Below the pieces are notes generated by a model. That model was not told where the DNA came from. It saw only the letters and a list, made by a program, of their open reading frames with translations, and did no database searches. The translations under genes were made by a program, and so were the position numbers. A stretch of DNA of 64,000 bases from DOZZ01 sp963792655. Its GTDB lineage: Bacteria; Acidobacteriota; Terriglobia; Bryobacterales; Bryobacteraceae. The stretch covers positions 248,001 to 312,000 of the forward strand of contig CAWBWU010000004.1 in NCBI GenBank assembly GCA_963792655.1, in the 5' to 3' direction. Positions 6,892-14,733 of this stretch are shown in pieces (within the stretch, counting starts at the first letter, position 1; each line of letters opens with the position of its first letter).

Positions 6892-9641
6892 CAGAAGCTG
6901 AACCGGGCACCGATCTGCACGACGCGCCCGCCATGCGAACCGATGATTCTTCCGGCGTCCAGATTCGGTGCGGAAGCGGGCCCGATCACATTGTCCGGCT
7001 GATTCCAATCGGCATGATTGATGAAATCGAAAGCCGATACGTTCAGATCAAACGTGCGGTCTGCACTGAGCGAGAAGCGTTTCGAAATATTCATGTCGAA
7101 GCCATGCACGCCGGGGTTCGAAAGGTCGGGTAGCGTACGCGAAGCATTGCCCAGCGTGAAGTCGGGCGGTTGATCGAAAGCCGCGGGGTTAAACCACAGC
7201 GCGGGGCTTTGATTCTTCACGTGATCATCCACTCCGGGAACGACATTGACGTTGAGCGTGCTGATCACGCCACCTGTGTTATTGAATTCCGGATGCAGAG
7301 CGAGCGGAGTCCCCGACGCCAAATATACGTTGCCCGAAACCGACCAGCCATCCACCAGAAACCGGCGCCAGTCAGCATAGGGCAGAAACGACTTGTTGCT
7401 CCCCAGCGGCAACTCATAGACATAGTTCAGTTGCAGTTCCTGCGGACGGTTGTACGCGGACAGTGACCACTCGTTCCTGCGGTTGTAGAAGTCCTGCGCG
7501 CCGTACGGGCCAGAGTAGTCGTCCATCTCTTTTGAGAAGGTGTACACTGCCCCCATCGTCAATCCCCCCGAAGCGCGCTTCTCCAGGCGGACGCTCGCCG
7601 CGTCTCGTTCATAGCGTCCCAGCGGGTAGGAGTTGTTCAGTTCAAATCGCTTGAACTGCGGATACGGACGAAGTGACGCATTGAAGCTCTCATCGTTCAA
7701 GCGGTCCCGGTACTGCAGAGCACTCACCGGAATCGCGTTCGGGTTTGCCGAACTATTGCCCACCAGCAAGTCATGCCCAACCGAATGGTCTACCGAACCG
7801 GATACCAGAAACGATTTTGGAAGCTGGCGTTCGATGCTGAACGATGCGGATTGGATCACGGGAACCCGCCCACTTGAGTCGATGAGGTCCGCAATTGTGC
7901 CGTTTGCTGCATCGGGCGCAAGATTCGGAAGCGGAGTTCCAAGCGGTGGAATACCCTCGCTCAACAGCAAAGCAGGCATCAGCTGCACATTTGGGGAAAG
8001 AAATGTCTGGCGCGCGTTGAAGCCCTGAGTGCCCCATTGATTCGCGTAAATGGGCAAGGCGTAATGAATGCGGGAGAAACTTGCACGCACCACCGTGTCG
8101 GTACGATTCCCCGGATTCCAGGCAACCCCCAGGCTGGGATCTAATGAGGTGGTGGCAGGGCGGAACCCACGGCTGGCCCCGTCGACGCCGGCTGCGATCA
8201 ACGCGCCAGGCAGGCCGTTGGCGGGATTGATCCGTTGCAGATCGATTGTCGACTGGCGGTTGTACTTCTCGGTACGAGGCGTGCGCACCACCACGGCTAG
8301 GCCGAGGCTCACGCTTAGCCCGCGCGCGACTTCGTACCTGTCGGCCATGGCGATCCGCGATGCGCTGCGCCTGAAATAGGAGGTATTCGCTACCAGGCTA
8401 TGCTCTGCATATTCGGGCAGTCCCAACATGAAACTCGCGAACCCAAAACCGGTATCGATAATTCCCGGCAGGCTCGTGAGTCCCGGCGAGAAACGAAAGT
8501 ATCCGTCGGGATATTGCGGGAGCAGCGTGTTGACCTGGTATGCCGTGTACTGCCCATTCAAGCGAAGCGCGTGCTTGCCGCGCCGCGTAGAGAAGCCATC
8601 GGAGAGATCGTAAGTGTTGTTCGCGGCCGAGGAAAATGGATAAGCACGTCCCAGCCCCAGATACGGGCCGATGCTGTAGCGCGGAAACACAGGCTGGTCG
8701 GCGCCGGCGTGAAACGTGTTGGATCTCGCCTGGAAAGTCAGCGTGTTGATGTTTTTTGCCGAGATGGTCCAGACGTCCTGTAAGGAGCCAAGGCGGCTTT
8801 GAAAATTGCGGTCAGCGGGACCCGGATTGGCCGCCGTCGTAAACCAGCGCGGCGCGCCGAGCAAGCCGTTGGAGTTGTCCACCTCGGCACTCAACCGGTG
8901 ATGATCTTTCACCGGCGCATCCAATTTGCCGATGATGCCGTTCGCCGTGTTCGTCTCGGGTGAGTTGATGAAGAAATTGTTCTGAAAAAATGGTCCCGCG
9001 CTCGCGTTGGGAAGCGGGTACAACGCCATAGCTGCCTGAGCCACTGGATTCAGGCGCGATGCAGGAATGCGGTTACCGGGGAACCGGTCGCGCAGATATT
9101 GCAGATTGCCCGTGGAAACCGGTTGCGTGGGATCGAACGCTGGGTTCGGACGTGTGGTTTGAGGATCGAAAATTGGCAGCGGTTGCCCTGAGCTATCGAC
9201 GGTTCCCGAAAAGTCGCCCATGCGTTCCGCGAGAGTTGGGACTGTCTGCAGATACGTTCGGGAGATGCGTTCCCGTACGCCTTCAAAGGAGAGCGAAAAG
9301 AACAGGTTCGCGGAGGGACTGACCAGATGCGGCACAATGACCGGGCCGCCTACATTAAATCCAAACTGATTGCGCCGCAGCAGGGAATTCTGCTGGCCGC
9401 GCTGTCGGATTTCGTGCGGGATCGCGTCGAGAGCATCATTGCGCAGGTTCTCAAACAGTCGGCCGTGCCACATGGGCCGCCGCTTGGATTCCGCTGACCG
9501 GGTGGAATCCAGCCGCATCCCTAACGAGTGAGTCTGCCGTTCGAATTCCTGCACGGCCCGCTGCATCTCAGGCTGACTTTTGGGTTGCTGGGCCTGTGCT
9601 TCTGTCGGCCAGAACAGAAGGAAGAAAAAGATCGCCGCCAA
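6891..9641 (-). CDS. Oar-like TonB-dependent outer-membrane barrel lacking the usual N-terminal domains
   Basis: A 916-residue protein with a signal peptide (IFFFLLFWPTEAQAQ) and the long run of beta-strand, Asn/Tyr/Phe-rich segments typical of acidobacterial Oar-like TonB receptors (QFGFNVGGPVIVP, FFSLSFEGVRER, GARFSF ending in Phe). Unlike the receptor at 32587-35712 it lacks a carboxypeptidase-regulatory-like repeat and a recognisable plug: only about 75 residues separate the signal peptide from the first barrel segments. The start is TTG. A TATACT box at 9648-9653 lies 6 bases before it, so the message may be nearly leaderless. It is followed by the VWFA-related and coiled-coil genes. Ligand unknown. 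Confidence 0.78.
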   Translation of the reverse strand: MAAIFFFLLFWPTEAQAQQPKSQPEMQRAVQEFERQTHSLGMRLDSTRSAESKRRPMWHGRLFENLRNDALDAIPHEIRQRGQQNSLLRRNQFGFNVGGPVIVPHLVSPSANLFFSLSFEGVRERISRTYLQTVPTLAERMGDFSGTVDSSGQPLPIFDPQTTRPNPAFDPTQPVSTGNLQYLRDRFPGNRIPASRLNPVAQAAMALYPLPNASAGPFFQNNFFINSPETNTANGIIGKLDAPVKDHHRLSAEVDNSNGLLGAPRWFTTAANPGPADRNFQSRLGSLQDVWTISAKNINTLTFQARSNTFHAGADQPVFPRYSIGPYLGLGRAYPFSSAANNTYDLSDGFSTRRGKHALRLNGQYTAYQVNTLLPQYPDGYFRFSPGLTSLPGIIDTGFGFASFMLGLPEYAEHSLVANTSYFRRSASRIAMADRYEVARGLSVSLGLAVVVRTPRTEKYNRQSTIDLQRINPANGLPGALIAAGVDGASRGFRPATTSLDPSLGVAWNPGNRTDTVVRASFSRIHYALPIYANQWGTQGFNARQTFLSPNVQLMPALLLSEGIPPLGTPLPNLAPDAANGTIADLIDSSGRVPVIQSASFSIERQLPKSFLVSGSVDHSVGHDLLVGNSSANPNAIPVSALQYRDRLNDESFNASLRPYPQFKRFELNNSYPLGRYERDAASVRLEKRASGGLTMGAVYTFSKEMDDYSGPYGAQDFYNRRNEWSLSAYNRPQELQLNYVYELPLGSNKSFLPYADWRRFLVDGWSVSGNVYLASGTPLALHPEFNNTGGVISTLNVNVVPGVDDHVKNQSPALWFNPAAFDQPPDFTLGNASRTLPDLSNPGVHGFDMNISKRFSLSADRTFDLNVSAFDFINHADWNQPDNVIGPASAPNLDAGRIIGSHGGRVVQIGARFSF

Positions 9642-9825
9642 ACCTTCAGTATAAGATGCGCCGCAGATCGACCCCGCAAAACGTCCTTTCTGCGCCCCTC
9701 AGCGGCACAGCTTCGCGCAGCGGAATTTGTGCAATTTTTGTACCAATCGAATCGGCTTGTTGGCTCTTTTTGACCATTATTGTCTGATAACTAAATTAAC
9801 GTATCTGTTTTCTGCAACATAGGGT

Positions 9826-9850
9826 GGTTCAACTCCCGCCGCCTCCACCA
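9826..9850 (+). repeat. Copy of a tmRNA (ssrA) 3' end, candidate attachment site
   Basis: The 25 bases run GGTTCAACTCCC...CCTCCACCA. They have exact tRNA-like 3' geometry: a 7-nt T loop TTCAACT (9828-9834), 5-nt T-stem strand CCCGC, 7-nt acceptor strand CGCCTCC, discriminator A, then CCA. An acceptor GGGGGCG would pair with it including a G3-U70 wobble, and TTCAACTCCCGCC is typical of tmRNA. The 5' T-stem strand (GGTGG at 9823-9827) no longer pairs, and no tmRNA body lies upstream, so only the 3' end is present. The 3' ends of ssrA are classic integrase targets, so this is read as the distal direct repeat of an integrated element (inference). Confidence 0.6.
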
Positions 9851-9943
9851 AGAACTTCTCTTCAACTGCCGTTGCGGCCTATCCCGCACCCAATCTCATT
9901 TCTGTATCGTGGCCGGCTTTGGTCAGAACACGTGCAGTCACCA

Positions 9944-9964
9944 TGGCCGATCAGTGATCGGCCA
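9944..9964. promoter_or_regulatory. Perfect 21-bp palindrome, probable operator of the toxin-antitoxin operon
   Basis: The arms TGGCCGATCA and TGATCGGCCA are perfectly complementary around a single central G. The centre lies 51 bases before the antitoxin ATG (10005). AbrB/MazE-type antitoxins bind palindromes in their own promoters, so autoregulation is the natural reading (inference). No confident -35/-10 pair was found beside it. Confidence 0.6.
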
Positions 9965-10004
9965 CTACCGCTAACAGTTAAACTGTGGGAAAGGTGGAAA
10001 GTTG

Positions 10005-10277
10005 ATGCACATCGTCACGATCAAGAACAAATTTCAAATTGTGATTCCGCAGCACGTCCGCGAGTTGGCTCATGTCGAGATCGGGGATGTGCTGGAGGCT
10101 GGCGTCGAAAACGGCAAAATAATTTTTACGCCCAAGAGCCTTGTGGACCGGCACATCGCCGAGGGGCTCGATCACGCGATGAAAGGCAGAACTCACGGTC
10201 CTTATTCCACAGCGAGCGAAGCCATCACCGCCTTGGAAGCGCGCGCTAAACGCCATACGAAGAAGCGACGTGCGTGA
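10005..10277 (+). CDS. AbrB/MazE-type antitoxin
   Basis: A 90-residue protein whose first 45 or so residues form a SpoVT/AbrB swapped-hairpin DNA-binding domain (VTIKNKFQIVIPQHVRELAHVE, with GDVLEAGVENGKIIF). The C-terminal half is a basic, helical tail that would neutralise the toxin. A TTG lies in frame at 10002, but ATG 10005 is preferred, with GGAAAG just upstream. It overlaps the toxin start as GTGA. Expected role: binds and masks the RelE-like toxin and represses the operon, probably through the palindrome at 9944-9964. Confidence 0.85.
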   Translation: MHIVTIKNKFQIVIPQHVRELAHVEIGDVLEAGVENGKIIFTPKSLVDRHIAEGLDHAMKGRTHGPYSTASEAITALEARAKRHTKKRRA

Positions 10278-10519
10278 AGCTCAGGTTCACGGAGAAGGCC
10301 GACAAAGATTACGCGCGGATGCCTCCGGTAATACGCAAGGCGTTCGCAAAGCAATTGCGCTTTCTGCTGGCTAACTTAAACCACCCCTCCCTTCACGCAA
10401 AGAAATATAGCGAGACGCTCAACGTTTGGCAGGCTCGAGTCACCCGCGACTGGCGATTCTATTTCCAGATTGAGGCCGACGAATACGTTGTTATCTCAAT
10501 CATTCCGCATCCCAAGTGA
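10274..10519 (+). CDS. RelE/ParE-family toxin
   Basis: An 81-residue protein with GTG start overlapping the antitoxin stop (GTGA). It has the RelE/ParE fold signature: two N-terminal helices (ADKDYARMPPVIRKAFAKQL) and a C-terminal sheet VWQARVTRDWRFYFQI...YVVISIIPHPK. Basic and aromatic residues (Arg, Trp, Tyr, terminal His-Pro-Lys) are where RelE toxins bind ribosomal-site mRNA. The likely activity is mRNA cleavage or gyrase poisoning; sequence alone does not decide. An AbrB-type partner is less usual for RelE-type toxins than RHH or HTH antitoxins. Confidence 0.83.
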   Translation: MKLRFTEKADKDYARMPPVIRKAFAKQLRFLLANLNHPSLHAKKYSETLNVWQARVTRDWRFYFQIEADEYVVISIIPHPK

Positions 10520-10666
10520 ACAAGAGCACGGCGGACTGCGGGAAGTAAGAAGACAAACGCCCTCACAACAAGTCCGAACCCCCTTCAACAGGACTTTCAG
10601 CCCAGTCATAAATGGGGTACTCCTGAACCTTTCGCTCGCGCCCGGAAGCCGCTACTATAACGAGCG

Positions 10667-10774
10667 ATGGATGTAGTCTTTCAGTGGATGGCGGCGTACC
10701 TGCTGCTGAGCGGTGTCGCGACTCTTATTGCCTGCCGGTTCCTGCGCGCCGGCAATGCACGGCAGTCGCGCTAG
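10667..10774 (+). CDS. Possible 35-residue single-span membrane protein
   Basis: An ATG ORF of 35 codons: a short N-terminus (MDVVFQW), one hydrophobic stretch (MAAYLLLSGVATLIA), then a positive tail (CRFLRAGNARQSR). The composition suits a one-pass inner-membrane micro-protein with the positive end inside. The last 4 bases overlap the stop of the convergent sugar transferase gene. No strong ribosome-binding site is visible, so chance is possible. Confidence 0.35.
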   Translation: MDVVFQWMAAYLLLSGVATLIACRFLRAGNARQSR

Positions 10775-12216
10775 TACGCGCCTTCGCTGAGCACGACGGT
10801 TCTCACCGTTCGCGCCAGGATGTAGAGGTCCAGCCACACCGACCAGTTGCGCACGTAATACTCGTCATATCGCACGCGCTCTTCATAAGTTGTGTTGTTG
10901 CGGCCGGACACCTGCCATAGCCCTGTGATTCCGGGCCGCACGCTCAGATACGCGTCCAGATGTTCGCCGTAACGTGCCGTTTCCGCACGGACGATGGGGC
11001 GCGGGCCAACCAGGCTCATGTCACCGCGCGCGACGTTCCATAACTGCGGCAGCTCATCCATGCTCGTCTTGCGCAGCAACCGACCAATCCCGGTGACGCG
11101 CGGGTCATTCTTGAGCTTGTGGTCGCGCTCCCACTCTTCTTTCAGTTCAGGATTCGCGGCCAGATGGGCAGCCAACAATTCATCGGCGCGCGGGTGCATC
11201 GAACGAAATTTCCATGCCGTAAACTCTGCACCGTTCTTGCCGATGCGCCGTTGTCCATAGAACACCGGACCCGGTGAACTGATGCGCACCGCGAGCCACA
11301 GCGCGAACAGAGGAGGCAACAGGAGGAACATGGCGATGCTGGTCGACGCGCAATCGAATGCGCGTTTCAACGCGAGCCGGCTGCGTGATGCCGCGCCTTG
11401 CGTGATCTGTAGACCCAGCACGCCGTTCATGTCGCGCGACGCGACACCGAGCGACGAGAGGCCATCGAGATTCGGTATCACCAGCACGCGGCGGAAGTCA
11501 CGTGCATGATTGCGTATCAACTGCGCGAGTTCGCTTCCTGCAAGATCCGGGAACGCAACGATCGCATGGTTGATGCCGTGCTCGCGTGCGATCACCGGAG
11601 CGGAGTTCAGAAACCCGGAGAATAGCCGCTGATGCGGCGCATGGTCGCTGCGTCCTCCGCAGCCTTCGCCCAGCACCGCGACCACACGCAGACCGAAGCT
11701 TGGATTGGCATCGAGCGTCTCGACAATCTGACGCGCGGGCTCACCGGCGCCGAGCACAATTGTTGGAGTACCCCACCATGAACATCGTCCGCAGCAACCG
11801 CGGATCACCGCGCGAAACAGTAGCGTAAAGGCAACCGCGAGCAGCCAATTCAGCAAGATGAGAAAGACAACATGCACCAGCCTGCTGTTCTGCCAGATCG
11901 CCACACCGCCGGCGGATAGCGACGAGACGCTGAGGCCCAGAAATACCTTGCGAAACTCTTCGGGTGGGCTCAACGTGCCGGCTGCATAAAGGTCAAGCAC
12001 CGCGAACAGCATCACGGCCGAGAACACCGCAGCCAGTTCAGCCGCTGTCCCGCGGCGGGTGAATGCGATGCCGCCCAGTAGCTGCATCCAGATCAGCGCG
12101 GCGCTCAGGACCGCGACCACGTCGCACGCCAACAGACACGTGCTCGTATAACGCGGCCGCTGCGAGACTTCCAGAAGCGAACTGGCGGGCAGAACGTGAA
12201 CGGCGGCTGCGCTCAT
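10771..12216 (-). CDS. Polyprenyl-phosphate sugar-1-phosphate transferase (WbaP/WcaJ-like)
   Basis: A 481-residue polyisoprenyl-phosphate hexose-1-phosphate transferase. The N-terminal half has four or five transmembrane helices and a central CoA-binding-like fold (TPTIVLGAGEPARQIVE). The C-terminal catalytic domain has KRAFDCAST followed by a membrane helix, RIGKNGAEFTAWKFRSMH, RKTSMDELPQLWNV, GDMSLVGPRPI and GITGLWQVSGRN, all hallmarks of the bacterial sugar transferase family. It starts exopolysaccharide or O-antigen repeat units on undecaprenyl phosphate at the inner membrane. It overlaps the upstream glycosyltransferase as ATGA, so the first two steps of one glycan pathway are probably coupled. 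No Wzx/Wzy genes are nearby. Confidence 0.9.
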   Translation of the reverse strand: MSAAAVHVLPASSLLEVSQRPRYTSTCLLACDVVAVLSAALIWMQLLGGIAFTRRGTAAELAAVFSAVMLFAVLDLYAAGTLSPPEEFRKVFLGLSVSSLSAGGVAIWQNSRLVHVVFLILLNWLLAVAFTLLFRAVIRGCCGRCSWWGTPTIVLGAGEPARQIVETLDANPSFGLRVVAVLGEGCGGRSDHAPHQRLFSGFLNSAPVIAREHGINHAIVAFPDLAGSELAQLIRNHARDFRRVLVIPNLDGLSSLGVASRDMNGVLGLQITQGAASRSRLALKRAFDCASTSIAMFLLLPPLFALWLAVRISSPGPVFYGQRRIGKNGAEFTAWKFRSMHPRADELLAAHLAANPELKEEWERDHKLKNDPRVTGIGRLLRKTSMDELPQLWNVARGDMSLVGPRPIVRAETARYGEHLDAYLSVRPGITGLWQVSGRNNTTYEERVRYDEYYVRNWSVWLDLYILARTVRTVVLSEGAY

Positions 12217-13346
12217 AAATTAGAGGTGGAAGGTTCTCCCAACGCGGCGAGTGCCGGGCTTTCCGCCGTAACTTCACGGTAAGCCGCAAGCGTCGCCTGC
12301 ATCATCGTTTCGATCCGGAAGTCGCGATCAAATCGCTTGCGTCCGGCAGCTCCCATCCGCGAGAGCAACTCTCGCGAGCCGATCATCTGTTGAATGCGGA
12401 AGCGCAGATCGTGAACGTCGCCGGGTGAGGTGAGGAAACCCGTCACGCCATCCGTCACCGCCTCCGCGACGCCGCCAACGCGGCTTGCGACGACGGGTAA
12501 GCCCGCGCGCATCGCTTCCAGAATGCTGAGCGGCAAGCCTTCCCACTTGGTCGACAACACGAACAGATCGGCTTCTGCAAGCAGGTGCGCCGTGTCGTCA
12601 CGCGTGCGCAGAAATTCAACGCGAGAGGCAATGCCCAGCTCGCGCGCGGCAGCTTCGCACTCGGCGCGTAACGGACCGTCGCCCGCAAACTGCAATCGCC
12701 AGGAGCCAGCGACACCGGCCATCGCATGAATCAGGTTCAACTGATCTTTCTGCGAAGCGAAGCGGGCGACCATCAGGACATTGCGCGTACTATTTGTTCC
12801 AGGCTCCGCGCGTTCCGGAACGTCGGGAATGCCGTTCCAGATGGTTCGCACACGTTCGCCAGGCGCGATGGCCCGCGCCAGACACTGCTGCGCATTCGAC
12901 TTTGAAACGGTAATGATGTGGCCGCCGCACTTCGCCGCCAGTTTTTCGAGCGGCACTGCGATGCGTTGTTGCAGCGCGCCGATGCCGTCAGCAAAGCTCC
13001 AGGTGTGTGCGGTGAACAGCGCGGGAGTACGCGTAAGAAACGCGGCAAAACGCCCGAGCAGTCCCGCCTTGGAAGTGTGGGCATGCACCAGGTCCGGCTT
13101 TTCGCGCCGGATGATGCGAACCAGTTGAAACAGACCAGCTACATCGTGAAGCGGCGCGAGCGGCTGGCGCAAGCACGACGCGATGTGCACGGGTACGCCA
13201 AGTTGCGCAGCGCGCTCCGTGAGAAAGCCTTCTTCACCGGTCGCCAGAATCGGCGTAATGTCCGCGGGCAGCCGTTCCAGCAGATCGAGCAAATGGACTT
13301 GCCCGCCGCCTTGATCCGCGCGCGTGATGATGTACAGGATTTTCAC
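12213..13346 (-). CDS. Group 1 (GT4) glycosyltransferase
   Basis: GTG at 13346 is chosen because GAAGG lies about 9 bases upstream and the protein then begins with the family start VKILYIITRADQGGGQVHL; an upstream ATG would add 14 charged residues. The 377-residue GT-B protein has a C-terminal Rossmann domain with NVLMVARFASQKDQ, EGLPLSILEAMRAGLPVVAS (the EX7E pair) and GGVAEAVTDGVTGFL. GT4 enzymes transfer sugars from NDP-sugars with retention. It overlaps the WbaP-like gene by 4 bases, so it likely adds the second sugar to the lipid-linked primer (inference). Confidence 0.88.
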   Translation of the reverse strand: MKILYIITRADQGGGQVHLLDLLERLPADITPILATGEEGFLTERAAQLGVPVHIASCLRQPLAPLHDVAGLFQLVRIIRREKPDLVHAHTSKAGLLGRFAAFLTRTPALFTAHTWSFADGIGALQQRIAVPLEKLAAKCGGHIITVSKSNAQQCLARAIAPGERVRTIWNGIPDVPERAEPGTNSTRNVLMVARFASQKDQLNLIHAMAGVAGSWRLQFAGDGPLRAECEAAARELGIASRVEFLRTRDDTAHLLAEADLFVLSTKWEGLPLSILEAMRAGLPVVASRVGGVAEAVTDGVTGFLTSPGDVHDLRFRIQQMIGSRELLSRMGAAGRKRFDRDFRIETMMQATLAAYREVTAESPALAALGEPSTSNL

Positions 13347-13469
13347 GGGCGTACACCTTCGGCGGGATCGTGGAGGGGGGCCAAGCACCGAAGTGCCGGG
13401 ATGCCGCGTTTTTTCTCAGGCCATCAACTTTTCGCCAGCAGCAGACCTGGCCTGAACCATCGGACGTGC

Positions 13470-13832
13470 TCAATCGCGCGTCAGCCACCATGCCCAGACG
13501 ATGAGCACCAACTGTAGCGGCAGCCGCCCCCAGTAAACCCACGGCGAGTCAGGAAGCCCGCTGAAACGGATGTGATGGGTCGCCATATAAAGATTTGCTG
13601 GGAACACGCCGATAAACAATAAGACGGAAAGCCACGCCGCGTAGCGCACTGTCGGAGGGTAGAGCAGCCCGATCGCGCAGACGAACTCGACCGCTCCACT
13701 TAGGTACACCAATGCAAGTGGATACGGGAGATAGTCCGGCACGATCTTAACGAACAGCGCTGGACGCCAGAAGTGCAGCGTGCCCGCGGTGAACAGCAGC
13801 AGAGAAAGGAGCAAGCGCAGAATCAGCGTCAA
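13470..13832 (-). CDS. DoxX-family membrane protein
   Basis: A 120-residue, four-helix membrane protein. The text TLHFWRPALFVKIVPDYLPYP, then LVYLSGAVEFVCAIGLLYP and a closing SPWVYWGRLPLQLVLIVWAWW, matches short DoxX/DoxD-like proteins. Such proteins are linked to redox or thiol stress in some species; no function is shown here. It is divergent from the CBM9-like gene, with 29 bases between the two starts. Confidence 0.78.
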   Translation of the reverse strand: MTLILRLLLSLLLFTAGTLHFWRPALFVKIVPDYLPYPLALVYLSGAVEFVCAIGLLYPPTVRYAAWLSVLLFIGVFPANLYMATHHIRFSGLPDSPWVYWGRLPLQLVLIVWAWWLTRD

Positions 13833-13861
13833 TTAAACCCTGCCGGTATTGTAGTAGCAGC

Positions 13862-14687
13862 ATGACGATTACTCCTGCCCGCTACACCTGCTACCGAGCC
13901 GCGGGTCCGATCGTGGTGGACGGGAAACTCGATGAGCCAAGCTGGCTGGCCGCTCCCCGATCACCGGCCTTTGCCGACATCGTGACAGGCGAACCGGCCT
14001 GGTTCGATACGCGTGTCGCACTGCTTTGGGATGATGACTATCTTTACTTCGGGTTCACTGCGCAGGAGACCGACGTCTGGAACACGCTGAGCGAGCGCGA
14101 TTCAAAAATCTGGGAAGAGAACGACCTGGAACTTTTCATAGCTGGAGAGAATGCCTATTACGAGTTCGAGATCAACGCGCTCAACACCGATCTACGAAGT
14201 GTTCTGGATCTGGAAGGACGTGCATCATCCAGGAGGTCCGTATTTCGGACGGCCGGAATTTGATCCCGCGCACCAGCGCACTTTAGTGCTCGACGGAGTT
14301 GGCGGACATGTACACGAGCGTGGAGAGCGATGGGGCTTTCTCGATTGGGATCTCCCCGGCTTACGCCACGCCGTGCATGTCGATGGCGTATTGAACAGCC
14401 GCACGCACACAGATCAGGGCTGGACGGCCGAGATCGCGGTGCCGTGGACGAGTCTGCGTTTGCTCGCGGACGGCCGCTCACTGCCTCCTAAGTCCGGCGA
14501 CGTCTGGCGCATCGACTGTTCGCGCTTCGAGAAGATCGGCCGCCACGGAGAAGTGCTCGACCCCTGCGCCGGGTGGACATGGAACAGACACGGGCATTAC
14601 GATTCGCATATCCCGGAAGTGTTTCCATACATCACATTTTCGACCACACCTGTGAACCTGGTGCACGTTCCAAACCGCACAAACTAA
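13862..14687 (+). CDS. CBM9-like carbohydrate-binding protein, frameshifted
   Basis: The N-terminal frame (13862 to about 14200) reads VDGKLDEPSWLAAP, LLWDDDYLYFGFTAQETDVW, DLELFIAGENAYYEFEINALNT. The remainder (to 14687) is in the next frame: VFWIWKDVHHPGGPYFG, GWTAEIAVPWTSLRLL, DVWRIDCSRFEKIGRHG, ending YITFSTTPVNLVHVP. Together they make about 275 residues of a CBM9-like domain as in acidobacterial and Bacteroidota secreted or cytosolic sugar-binding proteins. The break is near 14190-14210. No signal peptide is visible, unlike the relative at 3204-3888. Confidence 0.75.
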
Positions 14688-14733
14688 AGGCAATATGTGA
14701 AACTCTGCGGAAGGTTGTCCATCTAACCGAAGT

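Larger units (their letters stand above)
9642..10004. other. Intergenic region holding a tmRNA 3'-end copy and a palindrome
   Basis: This gap between the divergent barrel gene and the toxin-antitoxin pair has no credible ORF. It holds a TATACT box at 9648-9653 (minus strand), an AT-rich block around 9770-9820 that contrasts with the GC-rich surroundings, the tmRNA 3'-end-like segment at 9826-9850, and a perfect 21-bp palindrome at 9944-9964. Confidence 0.7.

Noticed and set aside
9642..9850. Complete tmRNA gene ending at 9850
   Set aside because: The preceding 180 bases lack the tmRNA 5' end, tag reading frame and pairing T-stem; the minus-strand barrel gene occupies the rest.
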